Below are positions 52,499 to 63,032 of a stretch of 64,000 nucleotides of DNA, in pieces (positions within the stretch are counted from its first letter, which is position 1; the number at the start of each line of letters is the position of its first letter). The stretch spans positions 5,440,194-5,504,193 of the forward strand of contig JAMXIF010001210.1 in assembly GCA_028583685.1 (NCBI GenBank), given 5' to 3'. The position numbers and the translations under genes are program-made. A model generated the notes under the pieces. The model was not told where the DNA came from. It did not search any database and was given only the letters and a program-made list of their open reading frames with translations. Origin of the DNA: Petaurus breviceps papuanus. Lineage: Eukaryota > Chordata > Mammalia > Diprotodontia > Petauridae.

Positions 52499-52615
52499 TA
52501 TATATATATATATATATATATACATACACTTATATATGGGCATATATACATGTATTATACATTACATAATATATAATATTTTATATATTACATATGTATA
52601 TGTATGTGTGCGTGT
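52499..52615. repeat. TATA/TATG/GTGT low-complexity tract
   Basis: A (TA)n run of about 22 bases followed by TACATA, TATATTA and TGTGCGTGTG words. Confidence 0.9.
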
Positions 52616-53424
52616 GTATTCAAACAGGTGTTGGTGGTGAGATGTACAATCCAGAAGTCTAAGAATAGTGTTAGAGCTCTAAGCTTAAGTGAATCTTGAC
52701 CTTTGTACAATATACTTCAGCACTGGGGGAAGATTTAATTATCAAAGGAAGTGAACTAAGGTCAAAGGCCCATTATAATTATTTTGCTATTGACAATGGA
52801 GTGTCATTAAGTGGTTTTAAATCCCTAATGGGAATGACCACATTCATTATTACTTAATATTTATTACATAATTTCAACCTACTAATCATGCTTCACTAAA
52901 TCTATTCTGCTTTCTGAAGGGGTATTTGCAGAAGTAGGATGGGGCAGGATTCCACTAATAGAAAGCAAAACCACAAGCTGACAATTCATTATTTTTGTCT
53001 GTGAACACACCAAATCTAAGTTATTTGGGGCATTTTGAAGTCTAGATCATCTGGGCCTGCCTAAATTCAGCTAGCTGAATTAAACTGACACTAATACTTC
53101 ATACCTCTTTCCATATTAGCTAACCCAAAGGGATAAATTTGGAACCTCTTAGACCTTTAGCTCTTCCTATCTGGGGAATAATAGACAGAAGCTGGTGGTG
53201 GCATGTCAATTTCAGCTACAAGAACTCTTGACAACTCTTTAAAAATATAATCCAAATTCTAAAGTTTAGTGTGAGTCTCATGTTAGCCTATTTGGGTCCT
53301 GTATTGTGTTTCTATGAAGTGCTTCAAGGGAAAGCTAGATAAGAGTTGTGAGATAATAGAGTTAGCTATTATGGTTTGTAGAAAGCATAACTCACTTTTG
53401 AAATAGGGCAATATCTCTATATCT
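52616..53424. other. Unassigned, motif-rich stretch
   Basis: No repeat is recognised. Positions 52730-52880 hold AACTAAGGTCAAAGGCCC (a nuclear-receptor DR1-like arrangement), TGCTATTGACAATGGAG (SOX-like), and many TAAT cores such as CATTATAATTATTTTGC. This is the look of a conserved regulatory element, but short motifs alone prove nothing. Confidence 0.35.
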
Positions 53425-53465
53425 ATAGAGATAGATAGATATAGATATATAACTATCTATGTAAG
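53425..53465. repeat. (TATC/GATA)n short tract
   Basis: CTATATCTATAGAGATAGATAG-type repeats over about 40 bases, partly self-complementary. Confidence 0.85.
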
Positions 53466-54414
53466 AAAGTTGTTTTTTTAAACATACCTTAGAATTCAAT
53501 TCAAATTATTTTAAGCACGACTTAAAAGATAGGAGGAAAAGAAAGGAAGATGAATAGCAGAAACTTGGAACAACCTAAGAACTTGGCAACTGATATAGGA
53601 CATAAAGTGAGAAAGTGAAAAGGGTCAGTCCAAGGCTCCAGCTTGTGTCATTGACAGAATAGAGATTTCAGGAAGAAAGGTACATGCCCCTCTACATGTA
53701 TGCATATATGTATGTGTGTGTGTGTGTTTGCCTTGGTGAGGTACAGAAAGGAGCATGGCAGGGAAAACAATGAGCTCATTTTTACAGAAGTATAGCTAGG
53801 ATGAGACAACTGGAGCTTTGTTTCAAGGCATGGAAACCTCTACACCTCCAGCAGCACCATCTCAAGGCCCCTAAAGTACGTCCTCCCTGTCTTTGTCCCT
53901 GACCCGATAACCCACCCCACTTCACACCAGGGACATACGTTTCCTAGTTATGTCTCTGAGTTTCAGGTGTTTTGTTTGTTTGTTTGTTTCTGGGCTCAGT
54001 GATAAATCCAGGTGTAAATCTCTAGCAAAAAAGGTGGAAATTTCTGAGTTGGGCTCTAGCTCAAGAAGGGAGCCGAAGCTAGAGATACAATTATGTATCT
54101 GTGTATGGGTCATCAGCATAGCAATAGTAGTTCCGATAATAGTTGTGCCTTTACCTTCCAATCACTTTAAATAAAATCACCTTCTATATGATTAATTGAG
54201 GAAAAGTGGCATTTTAAAGATCATCCTTAGGCTCTTTTTACACCCCCCCCCCCCAATTCCAATACAGTGACATATTAGGAAATATTTGTTGATATGATAT
54301 ACACATTGAAATGTGAAATCTAAATCACTTAGATTGGATTGACAATTAATTAAGAAGTTAAATAATTATATGTAATTACATCTCATCAACATTCTCTGTT
54401 AAATGAAGTTAGCA
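53466..54414. other. Unassigned DNA with small simple repeats
   Basis: Contains a TATG/GTGT patch near 53698-53728, a GTTTn run near 53970 and a 12-base C run at 54243-54254. Opposing 74- and 79-codon ORFs near 53922-54174 mirror each other and have no motif. Confidence 0.45.
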
Positions 54415-54965
54415 TTCATTCATCAACCACCTACTATGTGCTCCCTACTGTGTTAAGCTTCTAGAGATATAAAAAGAGGCAAAAGATGGTCTTTGCCCTC
54501 AAGAAACTCACAGACTAATGGAGAAGACAAGTAAACACATACATAAAAACAAGCAATATATAGGATAAATAAGAAAAAAATTAAAGAAAGCACTAGAATT
54601 TTAGAGGAGTTTGGAAAGGCTTCCTGTAGAAGATGGTATTTTGTTTGAGACTTGAAGGAGGCCAATGAAGTTAGCAAGTAGAGATGAGAAGGGAGAGCAT
54701 TCTAGGCATTAAGAACAGTCAGAACAAATGATCCAAGCCAAGAAATGGAGGGTCTTGTTTGTGGAAAAGCAAGGAGGACTATGTCACTGGGTCAAAGAAT
54801 ATGTGGTGGGAAGTAAAGTGTAAAAAGCCTATAAAGGTTGGGAGCAGGGGTGGAGCATTAGGAGTGGGTGGTAGGTTATGGAAGGCTTTGAACACCAGAG
54901 AATTTTGTATTTTTTCTTGAAGGTGATGTGGAGTCACCATAGTTTATTGAGTAAGGGGGTTATAC
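54415..54965 (-). mobile_element. LINE-2 (L2) 3' portion, antisense
   Basis: TCATCAACCACCTACTATGT then GCTCCCTACTGTGTTAAGC (complemented 3' terminus), TTTGCCCTCAAGAAACTCAC, ATTTTAGAGGAGTTTGGAAA, GAGACTTGAAGGAGGCCAAT, GAGGGTCTTGTTTGTGG, GGAAGGCTTTGAACACCAGA and TGGAGTCACCATAGTTTATT. Clear order; no open frame. Confidence 0.88.
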
Positions 54966-56110
54966 AGAGAGTTCTCTGCAAAGTCAAGATATTTCATCCT
55001 TACATGCCGTTTTGTTATATAATTAGCAACAGAAAATCAATAGGAGAAAATACAGACTCCACTCTTCCTAAATATAAAAATGGAGTTTCCTTCAACCCCA
55101 GGACACCCTATAATATCTTGACTCTCTTCACACTCAAATGTAGGTTTTGGCAGTTTTTAATAGGGTGGGTTTTCCAGAAATTCTAATGCCAAAATTCTAG
55201 TAATTCTACAGAGAAACAAGATGGAAAGGTGATCTCAACTTATTATCAATGACTTGTAAATATTTATTTAACTGGTTTGTTTATGGGCAGAAAATGACCA
55301 GAAAAAGAGAGCTATAGTTTGCTTTTGCCATCAACAACTGTTGGCACTCTGCCACCCATATCTTGATTTTGTCATTTTTATGCCTCTGTGCTAGGCAGAT
55401 GTTTATCTAAATCATTTAAATCTCTGTCTTCTCCATTTTAAACACATTTAGTATTAAGAGATGCTCCCTGTGTAACAGCATAGATTAAAAGTTAATTAAG
55501 AAGAAGTTAAAGAAGGAGAAAAGTAATTACTTTTTTCATAGGCATTTGTTTCATTTTGGCAGGTTAAAAATGAGGAATTGGGATAAAGGTATGAAAATGG
55601 GAAATATTTTTAAAAATCATTATTAGCTGCTGCTTTATATATACTGAGAAGTGCCAAGTTAATTAAGAAAAGTAATCCATTCACTAATGGAGGATGGGGC
55701 CAATGAGTAATGTAATCCTGTTCATTTGGTTAGATTGTTTTATACAATGAATTTTTCCAAAATCCTACATCTAAATTAACTATATCAGATGGAAACAATC
55801 AATGCACAGTTGGACAAGTCCTCATGGGATCACAAATATAGCTGGGTTATGAGAAGGAGGATTTGTGAAGCATTTATTCTTATGGTTTCTCCTTATATTC
55901 AATGCTTTGATTTTGTGATTGAATGGAAAAGAGCTGCCACATGGCTGAAGAATTTAGGTCCCAATTATGAGCTCTTCCATTGTTTTGATGGCTTACTATG
56001 GCTATGTGTAAACTACTCAAGTTCTCATTTCCTTGAGGTTGCTAGCTGTGATGTGGCAGTGCTAGGAGGCACTGAGACTTGAAAACCCACTGATGTTCTT
56101 AAAAAGGGAG
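54966..56110. other. Unassigned DNA
   Basis: About 1.1 kb without a named repeat. The 102- and 97-codon ORFs (54878-55186, 55789-56082, plus) have no recognised domain or splice pair. Positions 55590-55740 are rich in TTAATTAAG-type words. Confidence 0.45.
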
Positions 56111-56332
56111 TGTTGTTCATTCAGTCACGTCCAACTCTTTGGGAACCCATTTAGGGTTTTCTTGGGCAAGGTCCTGGAGTGGTTCGCCATCTCCTTCTCC
56201 AGTGGATTAACACAAAAAGAGATTAAGTGACTAGTCCAGGGTCACAGAGATAGTGTCTGATGCCAGATTTGGACTCAGGTCTTCCTGACTCTGGACCCAG
56301 AGCTCCATCCACTGAACCACCTAGCTGCCTCC
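56111..56332 (+). mobile_element. RTE/BovB-headed chimeric SINE, copy 2
   Basis: TGTTGTTCATTCAGTCACGT, CCAACTCTTTGGGAACCCAT, TTAGGGTTTTCTTGGGCAAG, CTGGAGTGGTTCGCCATCTC then CTTCTCCAGTGG, followed by AGATTAAGTGACTAGTCCAG, GTCACAGAGATAG, GACTCAGGTCTTCCTGACTC and GAACCACCTAGCTGCC. The same two-part structure as 30703-31024, without the AT-rich insertion. Confidence 0.85.
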
Positions 56333-56544
56333 AGAAAGTGAGTAGATTAGAGAGAATTATGATTTTTATTTGCATTTCCCAGACTGTCATTTTAATTATT
56401 TTTATTTGTACTTTCCCCACTAGAATACTAGTAACTGACATGTATTTATTTCTATTAAAGTCCTCATGATAATGAGAACTGTCATTAGAACTGAAAAATG
56501 ACTTGCATTATAAGACACTTAAGTCATCTAACATTTACAGAAAT
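56333..56544. other. Unassigned stretch
   Basis: AT-rich; nothing is recognised. Confidence 0.35.
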
Positions 56545-57050
56545 TTTCTCCTTGGACTGTTGTATGTTCTTTGTTCCCAAAGAGGACCATGACATCAGGG
56601 TGGTGATGCCATGCCATGAAGTGAATTGGATTTAAGTGAGGGAGGGCTGTGCAAAGTTGTCAGTCTCCCTTTTTCCTCTGGAGTCATCTGGGCCCTCTGG
56701 CAAGATATAGATCTGGACAACTGGAAATGGCCATGGATGCAATGGGAAACCTTGGCCTTTTTTTGCCTTTTGGAGGGGGGGAGGGCAGGGCAATTGGGGT
56801 TAAGTGAGTTGCCAAAGGTCACATGGCTAGTAAGTATTAAGTGTCTGAGGGCGGATTTTAACTCAGGTCCTCATGAATCCAGGGCCAATGCTTTATTCAC
56901 TGTGCCACCTATCTGTTTCTCCTCAGCCTTCTGAAGGAAAAGTCTTCAACAGGTCTCAGCTTTTCTGAGACAACACTCATTCGGTGACTAAGGCTAGGTA
57001 ATAAATGAAGCAGAGAATAGTCTCTTTTATTTAGTTAAAAAAAAAAAGAG
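56545..57050 (+). repeat. Interspersed repeat 'X' (unnamed), copy 2, split by a SINE
   Basis: TCTTTGTTCCCAAAGAGGAC, CATGACATCAGGGTGGTGAT, GAGGGAGGGCTGTGCAAAG, GGCAAGATATAGATCTGGAC and GGGAAACCTTGGCC precede the SINE. CAACAGGTCTCAGCTTTTCT then GAGACAACACTCATTC and AATAGTCTCTTTTATTTAG follow it. The left half is the complement of 7604-7775. The right part continues the family as I remember it. Confidence 0.7.
56758..56925 (-). mobile_element. WSINE1-like CORE-SINE inside repeat X
   Basis: On the minus strand: a CAGATAGGTGGCACAGTGAA start, GCATTGGCCCTGGATTCAT, GACCTGAGTTAAAATCC, GTGACCTTTGGCAACTCACT then TAACCCCAATTGCCCTGCCC and a CCAAAAGGC A-rich tail. A G-rich insertion (TTTGGAGGGGGGGAGGG on the plus strand) widens the tail region. 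No clear TSD. Confidence 0.88.
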
Positions 57051-57769
57051 AAATTATAACTAGGGATACATACACACATAGACTTACTCTGCTATATTCA
57101 AAGGACAGCAACAAAAATCATTTAACATTTGGAAAGCTGATCCTTTGGAGGAAGAAGGACTCTATAGGAGTACTGAGTAAAATTCAGGGCAACAGTTTCC
57201 CTTTAGAACGTGTCAGACGAGGGTTTAAGCTCAAATCATATCAGGAAGAAGTAAGGTGGTAGAATGTCTTTCCTAGTGGTTCCCAAACAATGGGTTGAAT
57301 AGGTGGTGATTAAAGGAAGCAAAAATGTTTTCATTTAGCTTTTTTAATAACGAATCAGTGAAATCTATTCCACTTTCTTTAAAAAAATGCTTCCTTCAGA
57401 TGAGAACTGTATATAGGGTGATCAGATGTCATGTAATTAACAGAATTTCTTAGCTTGATCATTTATCTCAATAATTGTTTTAGTAGGGAATTTTTAGGAT
57501 ATTAAAATTCATTTGAAAATTGAGTCCTGGGAACTAAAGAGCAAACACAAAAATAGCATATTATTTTTCAAAGTCAAAAAGATCATTTGATGCGCTAAAA
57601 GTCCCCAATAAAGAAAGCAGAGGGCAAAACAGAAATGCCCCATCCACGATTTCCTGATCATTGATAGGCATTAACTGGTTAATGAATTTAGGATTAACCT
57701 TGTTATATGTAGGTTGCGAACCTGTGATTTCCACGGTGTGAGGACTTTCTAACTAGCACACAGTCGAGC
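57051..57769. other. Unassigned DNA
   Basis: No named repeat or gene. An A-run lies at 57037-57047. Confidence 0.4.
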
Positions 57770-57890
57770 ATAGCCTGAAGCACAGAGAAGTTAAGTCACT
57801 TGTCCAAGGTCACACAGGTGGTAGGTCTTCCTGAACCCACATCTTTCTAACTCTATGTCCAGCAGTCTGTCCACTGATGTGAATGCACAC
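57770..57890 (-). repeat. MIR-like fragment, antisense
   Basis: GCACAGAGAAGTTAAGTCAC then TTGTCCAAGGTCACACAGG, CTTCCTGAACCCACATC and CAGCAGTCTGTCCACTG are the complement of a MIR core. Confidence 0.7.
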
Positions 57891-57904
57891 AATACAAAAA
57901 TGAG

Positions 57905-58085
57905 TTAAAATGATGCTACACCTAATGTCAGGATAACTAGGTTAAAATCCTTCCTCAGATATTTCCTAGCTAACCTCAGATTCTCAATTTCCTCATCTGT
58001 AAAATGGGAATAATATATGCATTACTTTGTGAAGAAAGTACTATACGAATGTGAAAAGTGCTATATGACTGTGAATTATTATTGC
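57905..58085 (+). repeat. MIR/THER-type SINE fragment
   Basis: AACTAGGTTAAAATCCTTCC, TTCTCAATTTCCTCATCTG then TAAAATGGGAATAATATATG, and AAAGTGCTATATGACTGTGA fit MIR/THER sense order. Confidence 0.75.
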
Positions 58086-58529
58086 TGTCTTTTAAACACA
58101 GTGGAGCATGTCATAGGGCCCACACAGACCGAATCAGTTCTCTAAGTCCTGACTCATTCTGAGCATAGCCAGACAATCTCCTCACACTTTTCATGTACTA
58201 TGCTTTCCATGTGCACATGCATTTTACTTAGAGCTGACACACACATAAGCCATGAATACATGTACTGGGTTAGCATATAGGGCATGGAGATCCATTAAAG
58301 AGAAGGAGGCTGAATTTCCAACCTAATTTAGAGATTCTGGGTTTTTCTGGGCTTTTTTTTTTTTTTTTGCTTTATCTCCACCCTCTACCTCACTTCCTCC
58401 CTTACAGCATTCTTAAGGGCAGTTAGAGTACTAGTGTTTCCAGAAGGTTTCAACCTATAGATATAAACAGCATAAAAAGAAGCTATCAGACCAAGTAATA
58501 ATAATATTAATAAAAATTACAGCAACAAT
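58086..58529. other. Unassigned stretch with a poly-T run
   Basis: A T run at about 58354-58370 and C/T-rich sequence after it. No repeat is named. Confidence 0.4.
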
Positions 58530-58750
58530 AATAAAAGCTAGCATTTATATAGCACTTTTATGTTTGGAAAGCACTTTACAAATATTTTCTTGTCCTCACA
58601 ATAACCCTAAGATATAGGTGCTATCAATATCCCCATTTTATAGATAGGAAAGTTTGTCAAATGGAGGTTAAATGACTTTTCCAAGGTCATATAGCTAGTA
58701 AACATCTCAGGCTAGATTTTAACTCATTTCTTCTTGACTTAAGGTCTAGC
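58530..58750 (-). repeat. MIR/THER-type SINE, antisense
   Basis: AAAGCTAGCATTTATATAGC, GGAAAGCACTTTACAAATAT, CTCACAATAACCCTAAGATA, ATCCCCATTTTATAGATAGG, CCAAGGTCATATAGCTAGTA and GATTTTAACTCATTTC form the complement of a THER-type CORE-SINE. Confidence 0.82.
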
Positions 58751-58837
58751 GTTACAATGTAATTTTAAAAGGAAATGGACATTTTTCAGTCCTCATGTTT
58801 GAATTCAATTCAGTTCACTTTAGTTCAAGTCAAACCA

Positions 58838-58908
58838 CACCTATTAAGTGCCCATTATGTGTAAGGCACTATGTTAGGCAGTCAGGATACAATGGCAGAA
58901 AATAAAAG
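58838..58908 (-). repeat. L2 3'-terminal fragment, antisense
   Basis: ACACCTATTAAGTGCCCATT then ATGTGTAAGGCACTATG and CAGTCAGGATACAATGG are the complement of the L2 3' end. Confidence 0.75.
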
Positions 58909-58915
58909 CTAAGAA

Positions 58916-59042
58916 ATGAAAAGGGAAGGGAAAAGGGAAAGGAAAAGGGAAGAAAAAGGGAAAGGAGGGGAAGGGAGAGGAGGGGAAGGGAGAAGTGGGG
59001 AGTGGAGGGGAGGGGAGCAAAGTGGAGGGGAGAGAAGGGAAA
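58916..59042. repeat. Purine-only tract (GGGAAA/GGGGA)n
   Basis: About 125 bases of almost only A and G on the plus strand: AAAAGGGAAGG units on the left changing to GGGGAGGGGA units on the right, with rare T or C (a GAAGTGGGGAGTGG patch and AGCAAAGTGG). Such homopurine tracts can form intramolecular triplexes, and the G-rich right half has the spacing for G-quadruplexes. The Lys/Glu/Gly-rich ORFs across it are not genes. Confidence 0.93.
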
Positions 59043-59845
59043 ATATCTTTCTTGCTTTCTTGGGGCCTACTTTCTACTCAGGGGACAAAACCTGTACACA
59101 GATCCCTCACATACTGACATAAGTAGTATACTAAGGTTAATTCTAAATTCATTAACAGCTAATAGCCATCAGTCATCAGGGAGAATATTATATTTTCACA
59201 CTTATGTTCCACTCTGTTTTCTTTATTAGGAGGTTCTATTCTGTTAATGTAAGGCAACCATAGTGACAACAACCCATTTTAAAAGGGAGACAGCACCAAG
59301 ACTTAGGGGATAGATGAGGAAAAGCAGGAGGTAGAACGTGAGCTATTCTTTGAAGGAATTCAAGCATCATATGAGGTGGAGTTAAGGAGGATGTGGATTC
59401 CAGAAACAGGCCAAGCACTTGTGCCCCCTACGTCCCATATAGGTTGGTAGCTGGTATGTGCATGGAACTAACAGGGCAATTTGACTAGAAGATTTTGTGC
59501 ATGAAAGGAATTAATATGAAATATCAGTAGAGAAAAATCTTTCTGAAATTGGCATTACTCACATCAAAGAAGAAAAACTTTTGCCCATGAGCTACACATC
59601 ACACAGGTATGGTCTTTATATTAGTTACTTATAATGCACACAAATGCAGCATTCTATCTACAGGTAGTGGATGTGACTGATGCAGCCAATTCATAATTTT
59701 CCAGGCATGAGTTATCCATTCCCTAACTCGATCGTGCTCCACTTGGCAAGGGTCTCTTTCCCCTCTGTCCTGCTGTTCAGTGGGAGTGTCAAGTAAAAGA
59801 CAGACTCGAGAGAGGTAGGAGAGGGAGAAGGAGAGGCAGGTAAAG
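59043..59845. other. Unassigned DNA
   Basis: No named repeat or convincing ORF. The right part, 59810-59845, is again purine-rich (AGAGGTAGGAGAGGGAGAAG). Confidence 0.4.
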
Positions 59846-59872
59846 CAAAGCAGACAGTGTTTGTCTGCTTTG
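59846..59872. other. Perfect 11-bp stem hairpin
   Basis: CAAAGCAGACA (59846-59856) and TGTCTGCTTTG (59862-59872) are exact reverse complements around the 5-base loop GTGTT. No T-run follows and no conserved small-RNA family is recognised, so a function is not claimed. Confidence 0.6.
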
Positions 59873-60284
59873 TATTCTTCGTTACTTCAGAACACAAAAG
59901 AAAGAAGATGGAGAAGGAATACATGACATGAGTAATGGGCACTTTTCACTGCTTGGGGGTTGGAATATAAATGATCTTTGCCTTCAGGAAGGCAGGCAGG
60001 CCGAATTCATCAAGCACACAGGGTGCAGAGAACTGTGCTAGGCAATTTTATCCTGTGTGCTGAACACCCTGGATTACCAGAATTTGACTCTATGTTCTCT
60101 GAAAATGCTAGCTGTCAAGCTGAACCATCATTGTATTCTGGTCTAGAAAAGACCACTCACACTAGGATTAATAGCCCCACTGTAAGAAGGGAAGTGGCTG
60201 ATCTGGTGGAAAGAACACTGCAAGTACATACAGAAGCCTTCAATTTGAACTTTGGGGGGGCTATTTTTTCATATGTATCTATCA
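59873..60284. other. Unassigned stretch
   Basis: Contains another small inverted repeat (AGCACACAGG near 60011 and CCTGTGTGCT near 60052). The 121-codon ORF 59978-60343 crosses into L2 and has no motif. Confidence 0.4.
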
Positions 60285-60590
60285 GTCATTTGACAAACAT
60301 TTACTATGTTCTAAGTACTTCAGGAATAAAGACAAAAATGTAACAGTCCTTGCTCTCAAGGAGCTTATATTTGCTTGGGGGAGACTCATATGTATAGAAT
60401 TTATAGAGAAAAACCACACAATAAATACAAAGCAGCTTATGAAGGGAGGGCACTTGATAGAAAAGCTGCTGCTTGAATTGAGTCTTAGAAGTACGGAAGG
60501 AGGGAATTCCAGGCCTGGAGAATTGCTGTGCAGAGTATGGTCCCTCCTAGATCTGGGAATCTCTGATGCTATGGTTGACTGATAGGCAGT
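60285..60590 (-). mobile_element. LINE-2 (L2) 3' portion, antisense
   Basis: CAAACATTTACTATGTTCTA, ACAGTCCTTGCTCTCAAGGA then GCTTATATTTGC, GAAGGGAGGGCACTTGATAG, TTGAATTGAGTCTTAGAAG and GGAGGGAATTCCAGGCC are complemented L2 3' blocks. Confidence 0.82.
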
Positions 60591-61429
60591 AGGTCAGAAG
60601 GCAGATGGCAAAAAAAAAAATCCAGGAAGGAATTGGTTTACAATACTAGGAATCAGCATTCATGCAAAAAGTCCAAGTATAGGAAATTGTCCGTTACTGT
60701 TCCAAGGAGCTCTTTGAGGAAACAGGAATGAATGTATTTGGCGTGAGTGTACGTTGGAGAAGGGTAGAGATAGAGGAGGTAGTGCCATTTCATTTGGATC
60801 CATTCCAAATGAATATCTTTAAAACTAGAAATGTACCTTTTTGCCTTGGGGGAGGGGGATTGAAGGAGAGAGCGAACTCTTAATCAAATAAGGTCTCTGA
60901 ACAACTGACTGCAATCCTAGTGAGTTCTAACAAATGTGCTGGTATGATAAATGTGCCTTAATGCAAAGGGAGGGGAGGGGATGGGGAGAGTGTAGGTACA
61001 CTTTGACAGGGCCCACACCCCATGCTTACAGCCTGCCCATCATCCCTGACATTCCTGTTGGAGTGAAGGTTTTTGTTAAAAGGGACCTTGGCCCTATCAG
61101 CAGGTGGTAGTTGCTGTTGCTACAAGAGAAAACCCTGGCAATTAACATTCATTGGGGGTGTTCTGAGTTAAGTATCTTCAATTCATAATTTCTGCTGTAC
61201 CTTAAGTTTTTCACCACTTCATAAAGAATCTATTTTCTATGTTTCTAATGTGGCTCCACATTTTAATGGTATAAAAGATGAATTCACAGAATAGCTTTAG
61301 GAAGACCATTTTGAACAACAATGTGATCGCTTGCAAAGTATAGTTCCTGGTATACATGGTAGTGTCATTGATAGGTTTTTATGTTCAAAACATCATAATT
61401 TTTTTTAAATTGTTCACAGCTTCTGTAAT
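60591..61429. other. Unassigned DNA
   Basis: No named repeat. A G/A-rich patch lies near 60848-60875 and another near 60967-60990. No gene is visible. Confidence 0.4.
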
Positions 61430-61660
61430 TATAATTACTAGAAACTGTAAATAATCTACATGTGCAATTGGAGAATGGCTGAATAAACTATGGTGTATCA
61501 ATATAATAGAACATTATGGTGCAAATGAAAATTCCCAGCATTCAAAGAAATATGGAAAGACATATATGAAGTGATAGTAAGCAAAATTAGCATAAACAGA
61601 GCTGTATAAGCATTGACTACAAGTACAGAAGGGAGGGAAAGAAAATGAAACCTAAAGCAG
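61430..61660 (+). mobile_element. LINE-1 3' fragment (diverged)
   Basis: GTGCAATTGGAGAATGGCTG then AATAAACTATGGTGTATC, AATAGAACATTATGGTG, GAAAGACATATATGAAGTGA and TAGCATAAACAGAGCTG follow the L1 ORF2 C-terminal and 3' UTR order seen at 18985-19130, strongly diverged. Confidence 0.7.
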
Positions 61661-62639
61661 ATCTTTAGACAAGTAGAAAGTCTCAAAGGGTAGTTGTTCC
61701 CACAGGCAAACCTAGACTGTAAGAAGCATAGTTTTCTGTCAATTACTTATAACAGAGATTGCCAAGCATCATCATATCTGACAGTGGGCCTCATTTTATC
61801 TCTGTTAAGGTTAATTTTTTTTAAACAAGATACTTGTCTGATCTGTCACCATCATATTTCATCACCTTTGAGCAAATAGGCAGAAAGATTGGTTCTACCA
61901 AGGCTGCCCTATAGTGGATTGTTGGAGACCAAGAAGTCTTGTGAAGTTTCTTAATGCTCTGCATGTCACTCTGCGTTCAAAAGTAGTCACATAAATAACA
62001 TCTCAAAACTTGTTTTAGCCATCTTAATAAAAATCTGAGACTTTACAATCCAACAAGTTTTTGATGTTACACTATTTGAACCTAAGAATTGATCATTTTA
62101 TAGCCATAAGATTTAGTCTTTGTTAACAGATCTTCCTGGTTATTAGTCAGCTTACTTTGGAATAGGGTAAGGTTCTGTAGCTGAAGCTGAGGTCACAGCT
62201 TGTGTTAAATAAGATGGGCCAGCATGTAATTGCCGTGTTTCTCCTGAGAGAAAGTTTCCTTCCTAGACTGATTTAAAGGCATCAGAATAATAAGATCCAT
62301 CTCATCAAGAGATATTAGTCATTCAATTTCCAGCTATATACCTTGGGGATTTAAAGCAGCCACAAAGTGATACAATCAATAATTATTTTCTGTTCCCTGC
62401 AATGTCCACAGCAGATATACTTGGCATGTAAAAACATAGAGACAGACCCCAAAAGGCTCCCTCCCTCCCACCTTACTGGTTATACCACAATGTTGTTAAC
62501 TCCATGTGCCAGGGATCACCCATAATGTAAAGTCAGTAATTGCACTACATTAAATGTTTGCTAGAGTTTTATTCCTTCTCATTCTTCCAGAATTAGATAT
62601 TGTACTGCTTTCTAGGGGAAAAAATGGCTACTTTAATGT
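61661..62639. other. Unassigned DNA
   Basis: About 1 kb without a named repeat or gene. Confidence 0.45.
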
Positions 62640-62840
62640 AATTTGATGGGTATTTATTAAGCACTTACTATTTATAAGCTATTGCTCTAGACCAGGGCAG
62701 GAGATCTGAGGCCTTGAGGTCACGTGTGGTTTTCTAGGTCCTCAAGTGCAGTCCTTTGAGGAATCCAGTTTGGGTTTGGCCTCAAGCCCACAGTTCACCA
62801 CTCCTGTCTAGGCTATGGGGATGCAAAGGACAAAAAATTT
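62640..62840 (-). repeat. L2 3'-terminal fragment split by a MITE, antisense
   Basis: GGGTATTTATTAAGCACTTA, then ATAAGCTATTGCTCTAG before the MITE and GGCTATGGGGATGCAAAGGA after it. Joined, they read as the complement of the L2 3' end (...GCACTGTGCTAGG.TGGGGATACAAAG...). Confidence 0.75.
62693..62806. mobile_element. Foldback hAT-like MITE, copy C, inside L2
   Basis: Left end CAGGGCAGGAGATCTGAGGC and right end CAGTTCACCACTCCTG are inverted repeats. GTGGTTTTCTAGGTCCTCAA and GGCCTCAAGCCCACAG match the family seen at 25236-25438. Most of the centre is lost (114 bp). Flanks TCTAGAC / TCTAGGC form a near-TSD, and the empty site restores L2. Confidence 0.8.
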
Positions 62841-62919
62841 TTTTCAGTAATAAAAGGACTATGTGTGAAAAACTCTTTACTCTTGCTTATTTACAGATAT
62901 ATGAAACGACAGAGGACAA
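62841..62919. other. Unassigned stretch
   Basis: Short; nothing is recognised. Confidence 0.35.
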
Positions 62920-63032
62920 AGGTGTATGTATATATATGTGTATATATATAACACATATATGTGTGTGCATATGTATATGTGTGTATCTGTACATACCTGT
63001 GCACATACATAATTGTATGCATGTGTAAATGT
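62920..63032. repeat. TATG/TATA/TGTG low-complexity tract
   Basis: Alternating TATATG, TGTGTG and CATACA words. It explains the Tyr/Thr/His-rich ORFs on both strands. Confidence 0.9.

Noticed and set aside
55789-56082. 97-codon ORF METINAQLDK... in apparently unique DNA
   Set aside because: Length is within chance for AT-rich DNA of this size, no domain is recognised and no flanking splice sites stand out.
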